Positions 1-9,714 of a stretch of 64,000 bases of DNA are shown piece by piece. Position 1 is the stretch's first letter. Each line of letters begins with the position of its first letter. The translations under genes and the position numbers were made by a program. The stretch comes from Anaeramoeba flamelloides (taxonomy: Eukaryota; Metamonada; Anaeramoebidae), in assembly GCA_027625915.1 (NCBI GenBank), contig JANTQA010000032.1:4464001-4528000 (forward strand), written 5' to 3'. The notes under the pieces were generated by a model, which was given only the letters and a program-made list of their open reading frames with translations, did no database searches and was not told the DNA's origin.

Positions 1-175
1 ACTTTTTTGATACAAAAAAGTTTATTTAGATGTTTTTCTATCTGGTTTATAAGAAAGGTTTTTTTAACAATAAATAGTTTTTTTTTTTATAAAGATCAAA
101 AAAAAATAATCCATTTTTTAAAAATTTTTTCAAATAAATTTGAAGAAATTTTTTTTTAAAAATAATTGCAAAGAA
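1..175 (+). repeat. tRNA 3'-flank repeat, copy 1
   Basis: This stretch is a close copy of 3668-3838, the sequence just downstream of the tRNA-Gln gene. Both share an ACTTTTTTGATAC start, a TTTTTCTATCTGGTTTATAA core and the same T-rich then A-rich tail. A tRNA gene may therefore lie just left of the window edge. That is inference; only the flank is visible here. Confidence 0.7.
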
Positions 176-234
176 AGGTTCACTAGTGCACTCTATTGGG
201 TCCTATAATATGACTGTATCACTGTTTATTGATA

Positions 235-505
235 TTTCGATTATATACAAATAGTTTTTTCAATATTCCCTACATTTTCACATACTATTATTTTCCAATT
301 TAAAAATGAAAGTTTTTGGTTCAAATCTCAAAATATTTTTATTTGAATAATTAGTTGAAAACCCTAAAATATTTAACTTATCGTTTAGAAATGATATTTT
401 AAGACAGTTAATTAGCCTACCTTAGTTCACTCTAAGACAAAATTTTAACTCTTTTAATTTGATTGTAACAGTAATAATTGAGATACATTTTGGAAATAGA
501 AATAA
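235..505 (+). mobile_element. LINE 3'-tail-like fragment
   Basis: The segment matches the reverse complement of 22660-23125. In that other copy it follows sequence resembling the LINE 3' end at 1571-1640, so it is probably the non-coding 3' tail of this LINE family. It also provides an empty-site view of the MITE inserted at 22762-22956. Confidence 0.5.
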
Positions 506-1640
506 AAGTCAAATTAACCAAAAATTAAAGTCAATATATGAAATTATTATTCAATTTGGATTAAAACAAAATAAAGATAAAACAGTTATATCAAAAGATT
601 TTAAAAATAAAATTAAATAGTTGGGTATTTATTTGGATAAAATTGCACCTATAGTTTATAATTTAAAAAAATCTAAAGAAACTATATAATAACTGTAAAC
701 AATTATTCAATAACACTTTTCTGAATAATAGTTTAAAATTTAGATTATTTAAATATTTTATATTAAGTCAATTAACCTTCGGATTAGAAATTTTTAATTA
801 TCAAATAAAAAGGATAAATTATTTAAATTCTTGGATTAATTCATGTATTACTGAAATATACAAAATAAAGAGAAATAAACCATTTCTTATTTACAAAATA
901 GAATTTAAAGTTGAAAATATAACAATTCCGGTAAATAAAAAAAAATTTAAATTCAAAAATAAATTAGGAAATTTATCTCTTCCTTATTTAGAAAAATTTA
1001 TAAAAATTAATCAAAGAATTAATAATAAAATCAACTGACATTCAAAAGATATTATCGAACTAAAAAAAGAAATATATAAAGAAATATTCAATGAGTTGCT
1101 GAATTCCAAAGGTTGGGAGTGTTGTTAGGTTTTCTTTAGTTTTCTGTTTATTTGGAAAATTAATCGATTTTCCAAATAAACAGAAAACTCAAGAAAACAT
1201 AGGCACTTGACGACACTCCACAAAATTATTTAACAATAATAAAAAATCAAAATTATTTATTTAAAACTCAAAAATATTTGAGTTATCCATCAAGTTAACA
1301 ATTCTAAAATTCAGATCGTTTACCAACTGCTTAAATAGATATTACTTTCTAACCGATAAAAATTCAAATAAATTTTGTCCTTTATGTTCAAAATATGAAT
1401 AGAAGGAAATTATAGATAATATACTGATTATTTTTTATGGATATGTCCTTTCTATGAAGAAGATAGATTAATATTTTATAACAAATTAAAAAAAATAAAT
1501 CCTAATGAACTAATTTCAAATCAAGACAGTTTGAAACTATTTTCATTAATTAATAATCGTGAAATCTATGATTTTACGGTTAAATTCCTGAAAGGGAATT
1601 TAAGTCTAAGGGAAACTAGAGTTTAATCGAAACTTCTTCA
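506..1640 (+). mobile_element. Degraded LINE (non-LTR retrotransposon), copy 1
   Basis: Pieces of translation in shifting frames resemble the reverse-transcriptase thumb (LGIYLDK, then KFRLFKYFILSQLTFG near 735-785). They are followed by the C-terminal zinc-knuckle region of LINE polyproteins (FCPLCSKYE near 1374-1400, CPFYEEDR near 1446-1470). Many stops and frameshifts show it is an old dead copy, and the N-terminal half is missing. The 3' part is about as diverged from the second copy (11480-12620) as expected for old insertions. A palindrome interrupts the coding part at 1126-1201. The class is inferred from motifs; no closer clade is claimed. Confidence 0.6.
1126..1201. repeat. Type-A hairpin module inside LINE copy 1
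   Basis: A palindrome with arms of about 35 bp, two mismatches and a 4-6 base loop. The left arm reads TAGGTTTTCTTTAGTTTTCT and continues to TTTGGAAAAT; the right arm is its complement. It is bounded by GGGAGTGTTGT on the left and GACGACACTCC on the right, which are themselves inverted. It sits between LINE coding segments and occupies the same place as the larger array at 11620-12175 in LINE copy 2. Confidence 0.85.
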
Positions 1641-1659
1641 ATAATAAAAAAAAATAACT

Positions 1660-2310
1660 AATAGTTTTGAAAACACTCTACTTTTCTAAAAAAAATCAAA
1701 CACAGAACAAAAAATAATTGATGATAAATATTTAAATTGTCCGTAGAGTGTCGTTAAGTGTCGCAGAGTGCCCTCAAGTATCTAGGTTTTCTTGAGGTTT
1801 TCTTTTTTCTTTGTTAAGTTTCTAGGTTTTCTTGAGGTTTTCTGTTTTATTTATGCCTGTGCCCTAGGTTTTTTTTACTTGTTGGAATAAACAAAAAATT
1901 TCTTAAATATTCTGTTTATTACAAAAAAATAAAAACCTAACCGAAAATCAAAAAAAAATATTTTTTCCAATTTAAAAGAAGAAATAATTCTTTAATAGTC
2001 AATATAATTAAAACTCTATTTGAAAGATTTTTCATCCGATTTACAATACTTTTTAAATATAATAAAATGACCTCTTATCTGTAAAGAAAAAATAGTTCAA
2101 AATTTTTCACTATTAAATATCAAAAAAATCTTTATTTAACCTCGAAAATTGGTTTTTTCAACTTGTTTTTGTTAAATATCTCTAAAAATATTTTTTGATC
2201 CAAGATCTTTTATTGACTAATAGTGTTCATTATAATTGAAATTTTAAAAAAGGGTAAAATTAGCAAATATTTGATTTTTTTTTTGGAAAAATTATTTCAT
2301 GATCTTGTCT
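1660..2310 (+). mobile_element. Hairpin-array element, partial copy
   Basis: The order is right-flank remnant (1660-1735), a short hairpin array with GTGTCG-type linkers (1740-1945), then the left-flank block (1948-2310). The left block ends with GATCCAAGATCTTTTATT and a CATGATC motif shared with 54412-54775, 18155-18500 and 34790-35120. One type-C hairpin is visible at about 1865-1938. No coding potential is seen, so it is presumably non-autonomous. Confidence 0.6.
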
Positions 2311-3579
2311 ACCATTTTTTTAAAAGGCTTTATTTTAACAACAAATTTAATATTTGAATCTTCTTTTGATTAGAATTAATTAATTTTGTTTTCGAATAAC
2401 ATTTCCCAAATGTAAATTTGAGGTAGAAAAATGTAAATAATTCAAAATTTTCTTCTAAATCCAAATGCCAAAGGTGCTCAGAAATTTATGAAATAAAAAT
2501 TTAATTATATTCTTATATTCAAATTGAAAATTTTATGAAATAAAAAATTATTTATTTTTGGAGAGTTAAAGTAATATATTTAAACTTTTAAAGCTCTTAG
2601 AAAAATAAGATCATTTAAATGATATATTACCAAATTAAAGTCTAAGGAATTTTTAACACATACTCAAAATAATCAAAATAAAGCCTAAAAATAATATAAA
2701 TTAGGTACAAAAATGTTAATTTGAAATAACACAAAATCATTTTTTTAAACTCGAACAATATTCAAAAAAAAAAAAAAGTATTGTGTGTGTTATCCAAGAG
2801 TTGTACCTGAAAAAAATAATTATTTTCGTGCATTATTTGATTAATTAGTTTGTGAGTTAAAAAGTGCACATATAGTACTTATTAAAGGAAAAAAAATAAT
2901 TTTATAAAAAAAAATTAAAAAGAATGGCTAAAAATAAATAAAAAAAATCAAATTATTATATTAGACTATTGTTATTATTTCAATTCAAATATTTATCAAT
3001 TTATTTATTATTATTTTATAAATTTCAGGTCGTAGGAACATATATTGATAAAAATTAAAATTTTAAAACAATCTTTAAAATCTAAAAATTTGTTTAGATA
3101 GATCAAAAAAAATATAAATTAATAAACTATTACAGTCAATATGGGATAATCTATTTTTTATATTTAAACAACTATTATACCTTAATGTTTTGAAAATTTC
3201 TTCTTTTGTTACTTATTGTATTGTACAACTTGAAAGAGTTCGTTTAGTTCTGGTTGTTATTTCTTATGTATTGATTATAAAAACAGAAAAAATTAAAAAT
3301 GTTGTTAAGTCAGATTTTCCGAATATTAAAATTTAATTAATTTTGAAGAGTTGGAATGTAATATTTATATGATTGAAAGTTGTAGTGTTAATGAATCTGG
3401 AGTAATTGTTATTATGTGTTAATATTAAGTGTTTAATTTTTTTGGTTTGATTTTATGTTGATAAATAAATATTTTATGTTTTGTTGAATTGATATTTGTA
3501 TTTTAGATTTATTAAAAGAAAAGAATCAACCAAATTTTATATTACCCAATTCTATATATTTAATGACTTTTTTGTAAAA
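2311..3579. other. Intergenic, no feature recognised
   Basis: A+T-rich sequence with no reading frame, RNA gene or clear repeat that I can support. Confidence 0.6.
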
Positions 3580-3650
3580 GGTTCTATGGTGTAATGGCAG
3601 CATGAGAGGTTTTGATTCTCTAGACCTAGGTTCGATTCCTAGTAGAACCA
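3580..3650 (+). tRNA. tRNA-Gln (anticodon TTG)
   Basis: A 71-nt cloverleaf. The acceptor stem is GGTTCTA paired with TAGAACC and the discriminator is A. The D arm is GGTGTAATGGCAGC. The anticodon stem AGAGG/TCTCT closes on a G-T pair around loop TTTTGAT, giving anticodon TTG (reads CAA). The T arm is CTAGGTTCGATTCCTAG. The start GGTTC-ATGGTGTAATGG is typical of eukaryotic tRNA-Gln. No intron and no encoded CCA. The sequence after it is repeated at the window start, suggesting a duplicated tRNA neighbourhood. Confidence 0.95.
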
Positions 3651-3667
3651 AATTACTTTTTTTTCAA

Positions 3668-3838
3668 CTTTTTTGATACCCAAAAGTTCATTTAGACGTT
3701 TTTCTATCTGGTTTATAAGAAAGGTTTTTTTAACAATAAATAGATTTTTTTTTACAAAGATCAAAAAAAAATATTCAATTTTTAAAAAGTTTTTCAAATA
3801 AATGAGAAGAAATTTTTTTTTTAAATAATTGTAAATAA
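3668..3838 (+). repeat. tRNA 3'-flank repeat, copy 2
   Basis: Starts 18 bases after the tRNA-Gln gene and is closely similar to bases 1-175. It carries no gene. Confidence 0.7.
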
Positions 3839-5073
3839 ACAAAAATAGAATTTCAAATCCAGATTTTGATCACATTTCTTTCTTAATTATCAATTGATAC
3901 TTAAAAAAATATAGATACGATTGGTCAATTATTAATTAGAGTCTATAAGGAATCATAAAATTAATATAAAGATTATGAATCTCGATTGATAGAAAGAAAC
4001 TTTTTATTTTTTATTATTGAATAGAATAATTTTATTTATCTAGCTTACATCACTTAACAACAGTTTTTGGAAATCAAATTTAATGTTCAGTTGTTTTTTG
4101 AAGGTCGTAAATCTCATAAAAGTTTATTCAGTGGGATCTAAGAAGTAAAAAAGGAACTTTTTACACTAAATATTTCATACATTATCATAATTACGTGAAA
4201 AAGAAATTGGGAAAAAAATCACCATATCCGAAAATTTTCTTTGATAACAATTTTTAAAACACTTACACATTACCACACAATTTTCTATTCCATTTTCTTG
4301 ATGTGTTCGAAATAAATTAAGTGGGTTACAAAAATTATTCTTATACACCAATATGGAGAAAAATGCAAATATTGAGGAAATATTGTTTGTGAGATTTTCT
4401 GATTAGGTTAACAACGATTAAAATTTGACAAATTATTTCGTAAATGTATGAAATTCTCAAAATCTGCATTTAAAAAAATAATAATCATTTTTTCACAACT
4501 AAACTGTATAAATTTTTTTATTATATATAACAAAACTTTTGATCTGTACTTCTAATTATTATTTTCATTGGATCTTTCAATTCAAAATTCCAGAAATCCT
4601 ACCCCGTCTGGTCACATTGGAAAATTTTTATAGTTTTTGGAAAAATGACAAATTTATTAAAAAACTTAAAATATTAAGAAATCACTTTTTATACCCCCAA
4701 AATAAAACCAAAACAAAATTAAATCCCAAAACCCAAATATTAAAACTCTCTTTTTAAATTCAATCCCTAGATATTTGTTGTTCATTTTAATCGCAAATCT
4801 GACTTTTGGGAACCACTTTTAAAAAAAAACATTTTTTATCACCCTATAAAGACTGTATCAGTAAAAGATTGACAAACAAAGAACCAAAATATCAGTTTTG
4901 CTACAGTTTCCATACCTTAATTGTTTTTTCACATTTCAAGTAATACAACCCGTAATACTAAAATACCTTATTATATTTTAATCTTCAAAATAAGAATAAA
5001 AAAACTTGAATAAAGACCAAGAAAACACAAAATCTCTCAAATTGAAGATCATTTCAATAAAAACAGATATATA
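3839..5073. other. Intergenic, no feature recognised
   Basis: A+T-rich. A short frame at 4539-4757 lacks an ATG and matches nothing I know, so it is not called. Confidence 0.5.
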
Positions 5074-5548
5074 CAGTGGTGTAAATAACCGTGTTTTTTA
5101 TTTTAACCCATTACTAAAATTTAACTCATACAAAAAATATAGCTGACTCTAGAAATAAAAGAAACAAAACAATGGGATGGAAACAGTATATAAACAAGAA
5201 ATAGTGTTCTTTAAATAAATTTTAAAAAAGAATTATGAAGATACTGGTGAGATTAAAATGTAATTTTTATGACAAAAAAATGAGCAAAATTTCATTTTTT
5301 GAATTTTGATAAAAAAATCATTTAATCTCAGAAATTTTGTAAATATGATGAAATTTTTGAAACAAAATCATTTAATATAATTGAGCCATTTCGATTAATC
5401 AAAGATCTAACCTATAAAGTCAATTTGGATCTGAACCAAGAATCTATAAGTGATTTCTGGTCTTCCAATACCCAAGTCTGAAAAAATAACATGAGTTAAA
5501 TTTTAGTAATGGGTTAAAGGTTGTCTGAACGGGTTATTTCCACCACTG
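5074..5548. mobile_element. Tc1/mariner-type MITE, CAGTGGTG family
   Basis: A 475-bp element with terminal inverted repeats starting CAGTGGTGTAAATAACC on the left and CAGTGGTGGAAATAACC on the right. A second matching block, ACCCATTACTAAAATTTAAC, lies further in. TA dinucleotides flank both ends (5072-5073, 5549-5550), the usual TA target duplication of Tc1/mariner elements. A weak DLN...FW peptide near the right end recalls the catalytic-domain motif of that superfamily but is too short to rely on. It ends 112 bp before the start codon of the BTB gene, so it forms part of that gene's upstream region. Confidence 0.85.
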
Positions 5549-5660
5549 TATTTCTTTTCGAATATTTTTTCATTTATTCTAATTTAATTTTCCTTTTTCA
5601 AAAACAACTTTGTAATAATTACCTTGTTCGTTTGTTGTAACTATTTTAATTGTTCTTAAA

Positions 5661-6602
5661 ATGTTCGTTATTCGAAATATGTCTCATTCCCTTAAAGAAA
5701 TGTTCAATGACTCAAAAATAGCAGATGTAAAATTTATTGTTCGAGGGAAATTAGAAAGCCCAAAAGAACCCAAATATGAAAACCCTAATGAAGCAGATCA
5801 ATACCAACCTGAAGAAGAAAAGGAAAAGGAAAAAGAAATCCAAAAAGAAAAGTTAAAAGAGATTAAAAAAGAAAAAGAAAAAGAAAAAGAAAAAGAACTA
5901 GAAAACAAAAAGGAAATAGAAGAAGAAGAAAAAGTGGGAAAAAATTTACAATCAAATAACGAACAAGAACAAAAACCAGTAAAAGGAAACAAGAACGATA
6001 ATATGAATGAAAACGAGATCAAAGAAGAACAAAATCAAGAAAAAAAAGCAAAAAAAAAAAACAGTAAAAAAGAAAAGAAGTCAAGATTTGAAGAAGGAGA
6101 AAGTGTTTTTTATTGTAACAAAGTAATTCTCCATAACTGTTCAGATTATTGGAAAGAACAATTCTACAATGAAAATTGGAGAAAAGAAAAACAACACTAT
6201 CATGAAGTTGTCATAGATCAATTCGAAGCAAAAATTTTTATAATCTTGCTTCAATATGCCTATACGCGTTCAGCATCTTTAACTCTTGATAATTGGAAAA
6301 TGGTACGCGATGCAGCTAAACATTTCCAAATAGATGGACTTGTCAAATTAGCCGAATCTTGGGTATTAATTGAAACAAATAGAATCAAGAATGAAAAGCT
6401 AAATGCAAGCAAAAACAAAAACAAAAACCAAAATAATAATAACAAAAATTCAGGAAAAGGAAAAGGAAACGGAAACGGAAAAGGAAAAGGAAAAGGAAGA
6501 GGAAAAAACAAAGGCAAGGGGAAAGCTAAAGGAAGAGGGAGAGGAAGAGGAAGAGGTAAAAAAAAAGGTAAAAAAAAAAAATCAGGTAAAAAAAGAAAAT
6601 AA
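5661..6602 (+). CDS. BTB/POZ domain protein with KE-rich insert and basic tail
   Basis: A single-exon gene of 313 residues. The BTB fold starts as SKIADVKFIVRGK (residues 18-30) and is then interrupted by about 115 Lys/Glu/Asn-rich residues. It resumes with FYCNKVILHNCSDYWKEQF (150-168), VVIDQFEAKIFIILLQYAYT (183-202) and FQIDGLVKLAESW (222-234), the usual BTB order. The tail from about 250 is almost purely Gly, Lys and Arg and could bind nucleic acid or act as a nuclear signal. BTB domains mediate dimerisation and often bind cullin-3; no Kelch, BACK or other partner domain is present. ATG 5661 is the first in frame; the second, at residue 7, would leave the domain intact. The insert lies between early strands, where a loop could tolerate it. 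The exact role is unknown. Confidence 0.87.
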   Translation: MFVIRNMSHSLKEMFNDSKIADVKFIVRGKLESPKEPKYENPNEADQYQPEEEKEKEKEIQKEKLKEIKKEKEKEKEKELENKKEIEEEEKVGKNLQSNNEQEQKPVKGNKNDNMNENEIKEEQNQEKKAKKKNSKKEKKSRFEEGESVFYCNKVILHNCSDYWKEQFYNENWRKEKQHYHEVVIDQFEAKIFIILLQYAYTRSASLTLDNWKMVRDAAKHFQIDGLVKLAESWVLIETNRIKNEKLNASKNKNKNQNNNNKNSGKGKGNGNGKGKGKGRGKNKGKGKAKGRGRGRGRGKKKGKKKKSGKKRK

Positions 6603-7654
6603 ATCAAAGTATTTAGTTATGAAACCAAAATCACAACCTAAACACGCAAATACACAATCAAAAAATACATTTTTATTGAATTTTTAAGAACAGTGATCTT
6701 TTTCACAAGGCAACTTGCCTTTTCGAAATCCTTCTTTTCTTTTTTTTTTTTTTTTCGTTTCAGAGATTTACTTGTTCAGTTTTCTCAAACAAGCAAGGAT
6801 CTTTCCTCAATTTTTATTTATCCACATTATGTAAATAATTTTCTTATTTTTTTTTTGATAACTTTTACATAATAATAAAGAATTCAATCAAAATTATAGA
6901 AAATTTGAAATTTTGTTCATTTCCTTACAATTGTTCTAAAGTTTTAAAAAAATTTAAAAATATGTTGTGAAAAAATCAAATTTCTGTTCAATAAAAATAC
7001 TCAAAATGATTTCTTACCAAGACAAAATTAACTTTGTATATAAAAAAGTAGTATTTCTGATATCTACGAATAACAATTATTGGCTTTTTTTGTAATTGGT
7101 GGATGACTAGGGATTATTAATACAATCAAACCCCTTTAATTAATATTTTGAAGAACTGATATTCTGTTCATTTTTATACTTTAAATTCTAGTCGTATTTG
7201 GGATAATAAAATCAAATATAGAATTTTATCAAAATTGGATTTTTTATTTAAAAATTTCCAGAAAAATGTAATGATTTAGGCCCAATGTGTTTTTCATAAA
7301 TTTTTTAAAACAAAAGTTTATTAAATCAGAATTTTAATTAAAAAGAAATCAAGAAAAAGGAATTATTTCCATTTTTAAACTTATGATCATGAAAGAAATG
7401 TTTTTTATTTATTATTTCTTTATCAATTATTTAAATAATTTTGATATCCATTTTCAAAGTGAAGAAATAAATTGTTTTGTTCTTCCTTTGTCTGTTTTAA
7501 TTGTTCACAAAAAACCTTGAAGTTTGGTTCATGTGAGACTATTTTTACATCCAAAGGCAGTTTGGTTTATAAAATTTAAAAGGGCACCGATAAATTCAAA
7601 AAAAATGTTTGAAAAATTTTTATCTAATTTTGCATTTTTTTAAATTTTTTATTC
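6603..7654. other. Intergenic, no feature recognised
   Basis: The 3' flank of the BTB gene. A+T-rich with long T runs; I see no gene or clear repeat. Confidence 0.5.
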
Positions 7655-9070
7655 AATATGTCCTTAATAAAAGCATTATTTTTTTCAGATTTATATTTTT
7701 TCGAAATCTAAGTTTATAACTTGATTCAATTATACACTGGGATAAAATTTTTTAGAATAAAAACACTCTCAACTTTTGAATATCGAAAATATTTTTTGAA
7801 ATTATTGTGAAATTTTTTATTTTTTTTTGAAAAATTGGTGTTGAGAAAATTTTGAAATCAAAGAATAAGTTAAAATATTAAATTAGAATATTTTCCAGAG
7901 AGTTTATCTTTTTTAAATAACTTTTTTTTTAATTTTACAATTTAAAGTTAAAAAAAAAATTTGAGGTCCAAATTAGTGCCTTTTGTGAAAATAAAATTCC
8001 CATAATTTAGAATTTGTTTTAGTAAATGAATTAAAACAATATAGTGTATCTAAAAATATACATAATTTCAAGTGTGAATTCAATGATTTTGGCAAAAAAT
8101 GTTTTCAAGAAAAAGTTAAATGGAAACTGTATTTATTTTTATTTTTTGATTTAGTTTTTTTAATGGTTTTAATGGAAAGTATTTGATCAGTTCTCTATTT
8201 TTAGAGTTTTTTGGGTTGTAGGGGCATATTCAGTTTTTATTTGAATAAATTTTCGATTTTTTCCTCTGTAAGTAGTATCGTTACACATTTTTCTGTAATG
8301 TAAGTGTGTTATAATTAAAATTAAATGAAATTAGCCCTATATTTTATATGTCTCTCTAAAAATCTATTATAAATCTTATTGCACAATAAATTATAACATT
8401 TTTTATTAATGATCACTCATAAAAAAATTACTTTTGTTATTATTTTTCAAAAAATTTTTTTTAGATTCTAAAATTAGAAAACTTGTTAATAGTATTCCAG
8501 TATTTAAAAATTCATATATAGAACCTTCCACAAGTAACTATTTTTTCATTTTTTTTAATTTCAAGATTCACTCAATAATTAATTGAATTTAAAATCCAAA
8601 AGACTGATTATTGTGGTTTCTTTATGAAACTAGTTTGAAGTATCAACATATTACCAAGATTTCAGAAATAATTTGTCAAAAAAATAATCATTAATCATTG
8701 ATTATTTAAAAAAAAATGAATTTTTTAGCAACTAATTACCATTTCATGATAAATTTCAAAAAGATATTTTGGAGTTTTGAAGTCTTAATATTGATGGTTC
8801 AAAATTTAAATTTGTCTTGAAATACAGATTATCCCCCACATCCCTTGAAGTTTTTATTAAAACAATTATCTTTTTTAATTGGTGTGACCAGCTGCTATGC
8901 AATTAACTAATCGAATTTTTTCGAGAAATTTGAACCATATAGTAACTAATATGATTTACTTTCAATAGCAACATACTCTAATTTTTGACTTCTCCTTGAT
9001 AGACCCCCCTGTACCTCAAACCAAAAATAAACACTCTTTTTATTTTTGAGACAAGAAGGTTTTTTTTTTA
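7655..9070 (+). repeat. Long dispersed repeat, composite copy
   Basis: The left part (7655-8231) is matched in inverted orientation by 16685-17275. Shared landmarks are ACACTCTCAACTTTTGAATA, AATTCAATGATTTTGGCAAA and TGATCAGTT followed by a GTAGGG(G/A)CATAT end. The right part (about 8335-9070) is matched, also inverted, by 60600-61290, with landmarks GAGAAATTTGAACCAT and GCACAATAAATTA. No open frame is conserved. It looks like an old non-coding transposon whose other copies are fragments. Confidence 0.7.
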
Positions 9071-9714
9071 ATTTCAGTTCTTATCGCCTAGATCTCAGGA
9101 TTTAAGTTCTTAATATATGGTTAGAAAATACGAATAATTTCTGATTTTGAGATTTAATAATAAAATCAAAAAAATAGAAATTACTTACACAAAAAAATTA
9201 CTGACAATTTACCAATTCTATTTAAAAAATAATTAAAGTACTAATCTTGAAATTCACAAAAAATAAATTTTCAAAACTCCTCTTCATTAAAATAGTTGAA
9301 AAAAATATTCAAGATAATTTCATTTCGTGAATTAAAAAATGCATTATTTTTTTAAAGGAACAAAATTTGATTTTTATTTCAAAATAATATTTTATAGAGA
9401 TTTAAAAACATTTTTAATTGTTTTTTAGATCAATAACCCCTTAATATAAATTTAAACATTATTTTTTTTCCTAAAAATTCACAAAAAAAAAGTTATTAGA
9501 AGATGATTAAAGTTAATTTCTTTCAATTGATATGAATCAAATTTTTATATTCGAAGCATTTTTTTTTGTGGTTTCAGGATAAACCAAAGTAAAAAATGAG
9601 AAATTATGATTGTTTAATTTTTTTTTTTTTACTTGATTCTTTTACTCTATAAGCGTAAAAGATCTCTAATAAGATTAGTTTTCTTTCTTTATAAATATAT
9701 TATTTTGAGGATCG

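Noticed and set aside
4539-4757. 72-codon frame with an aromatic-rich product
   Set aside because: It begins with TTG, not ATG, and no domain or splice partner was found.
6260-6607. Opposite-strand frame rich in Phe, Pro and Leu
   Set aside because: It is the antisense shadow of the Gly/Lys tail and BTB domain on the plus strand.
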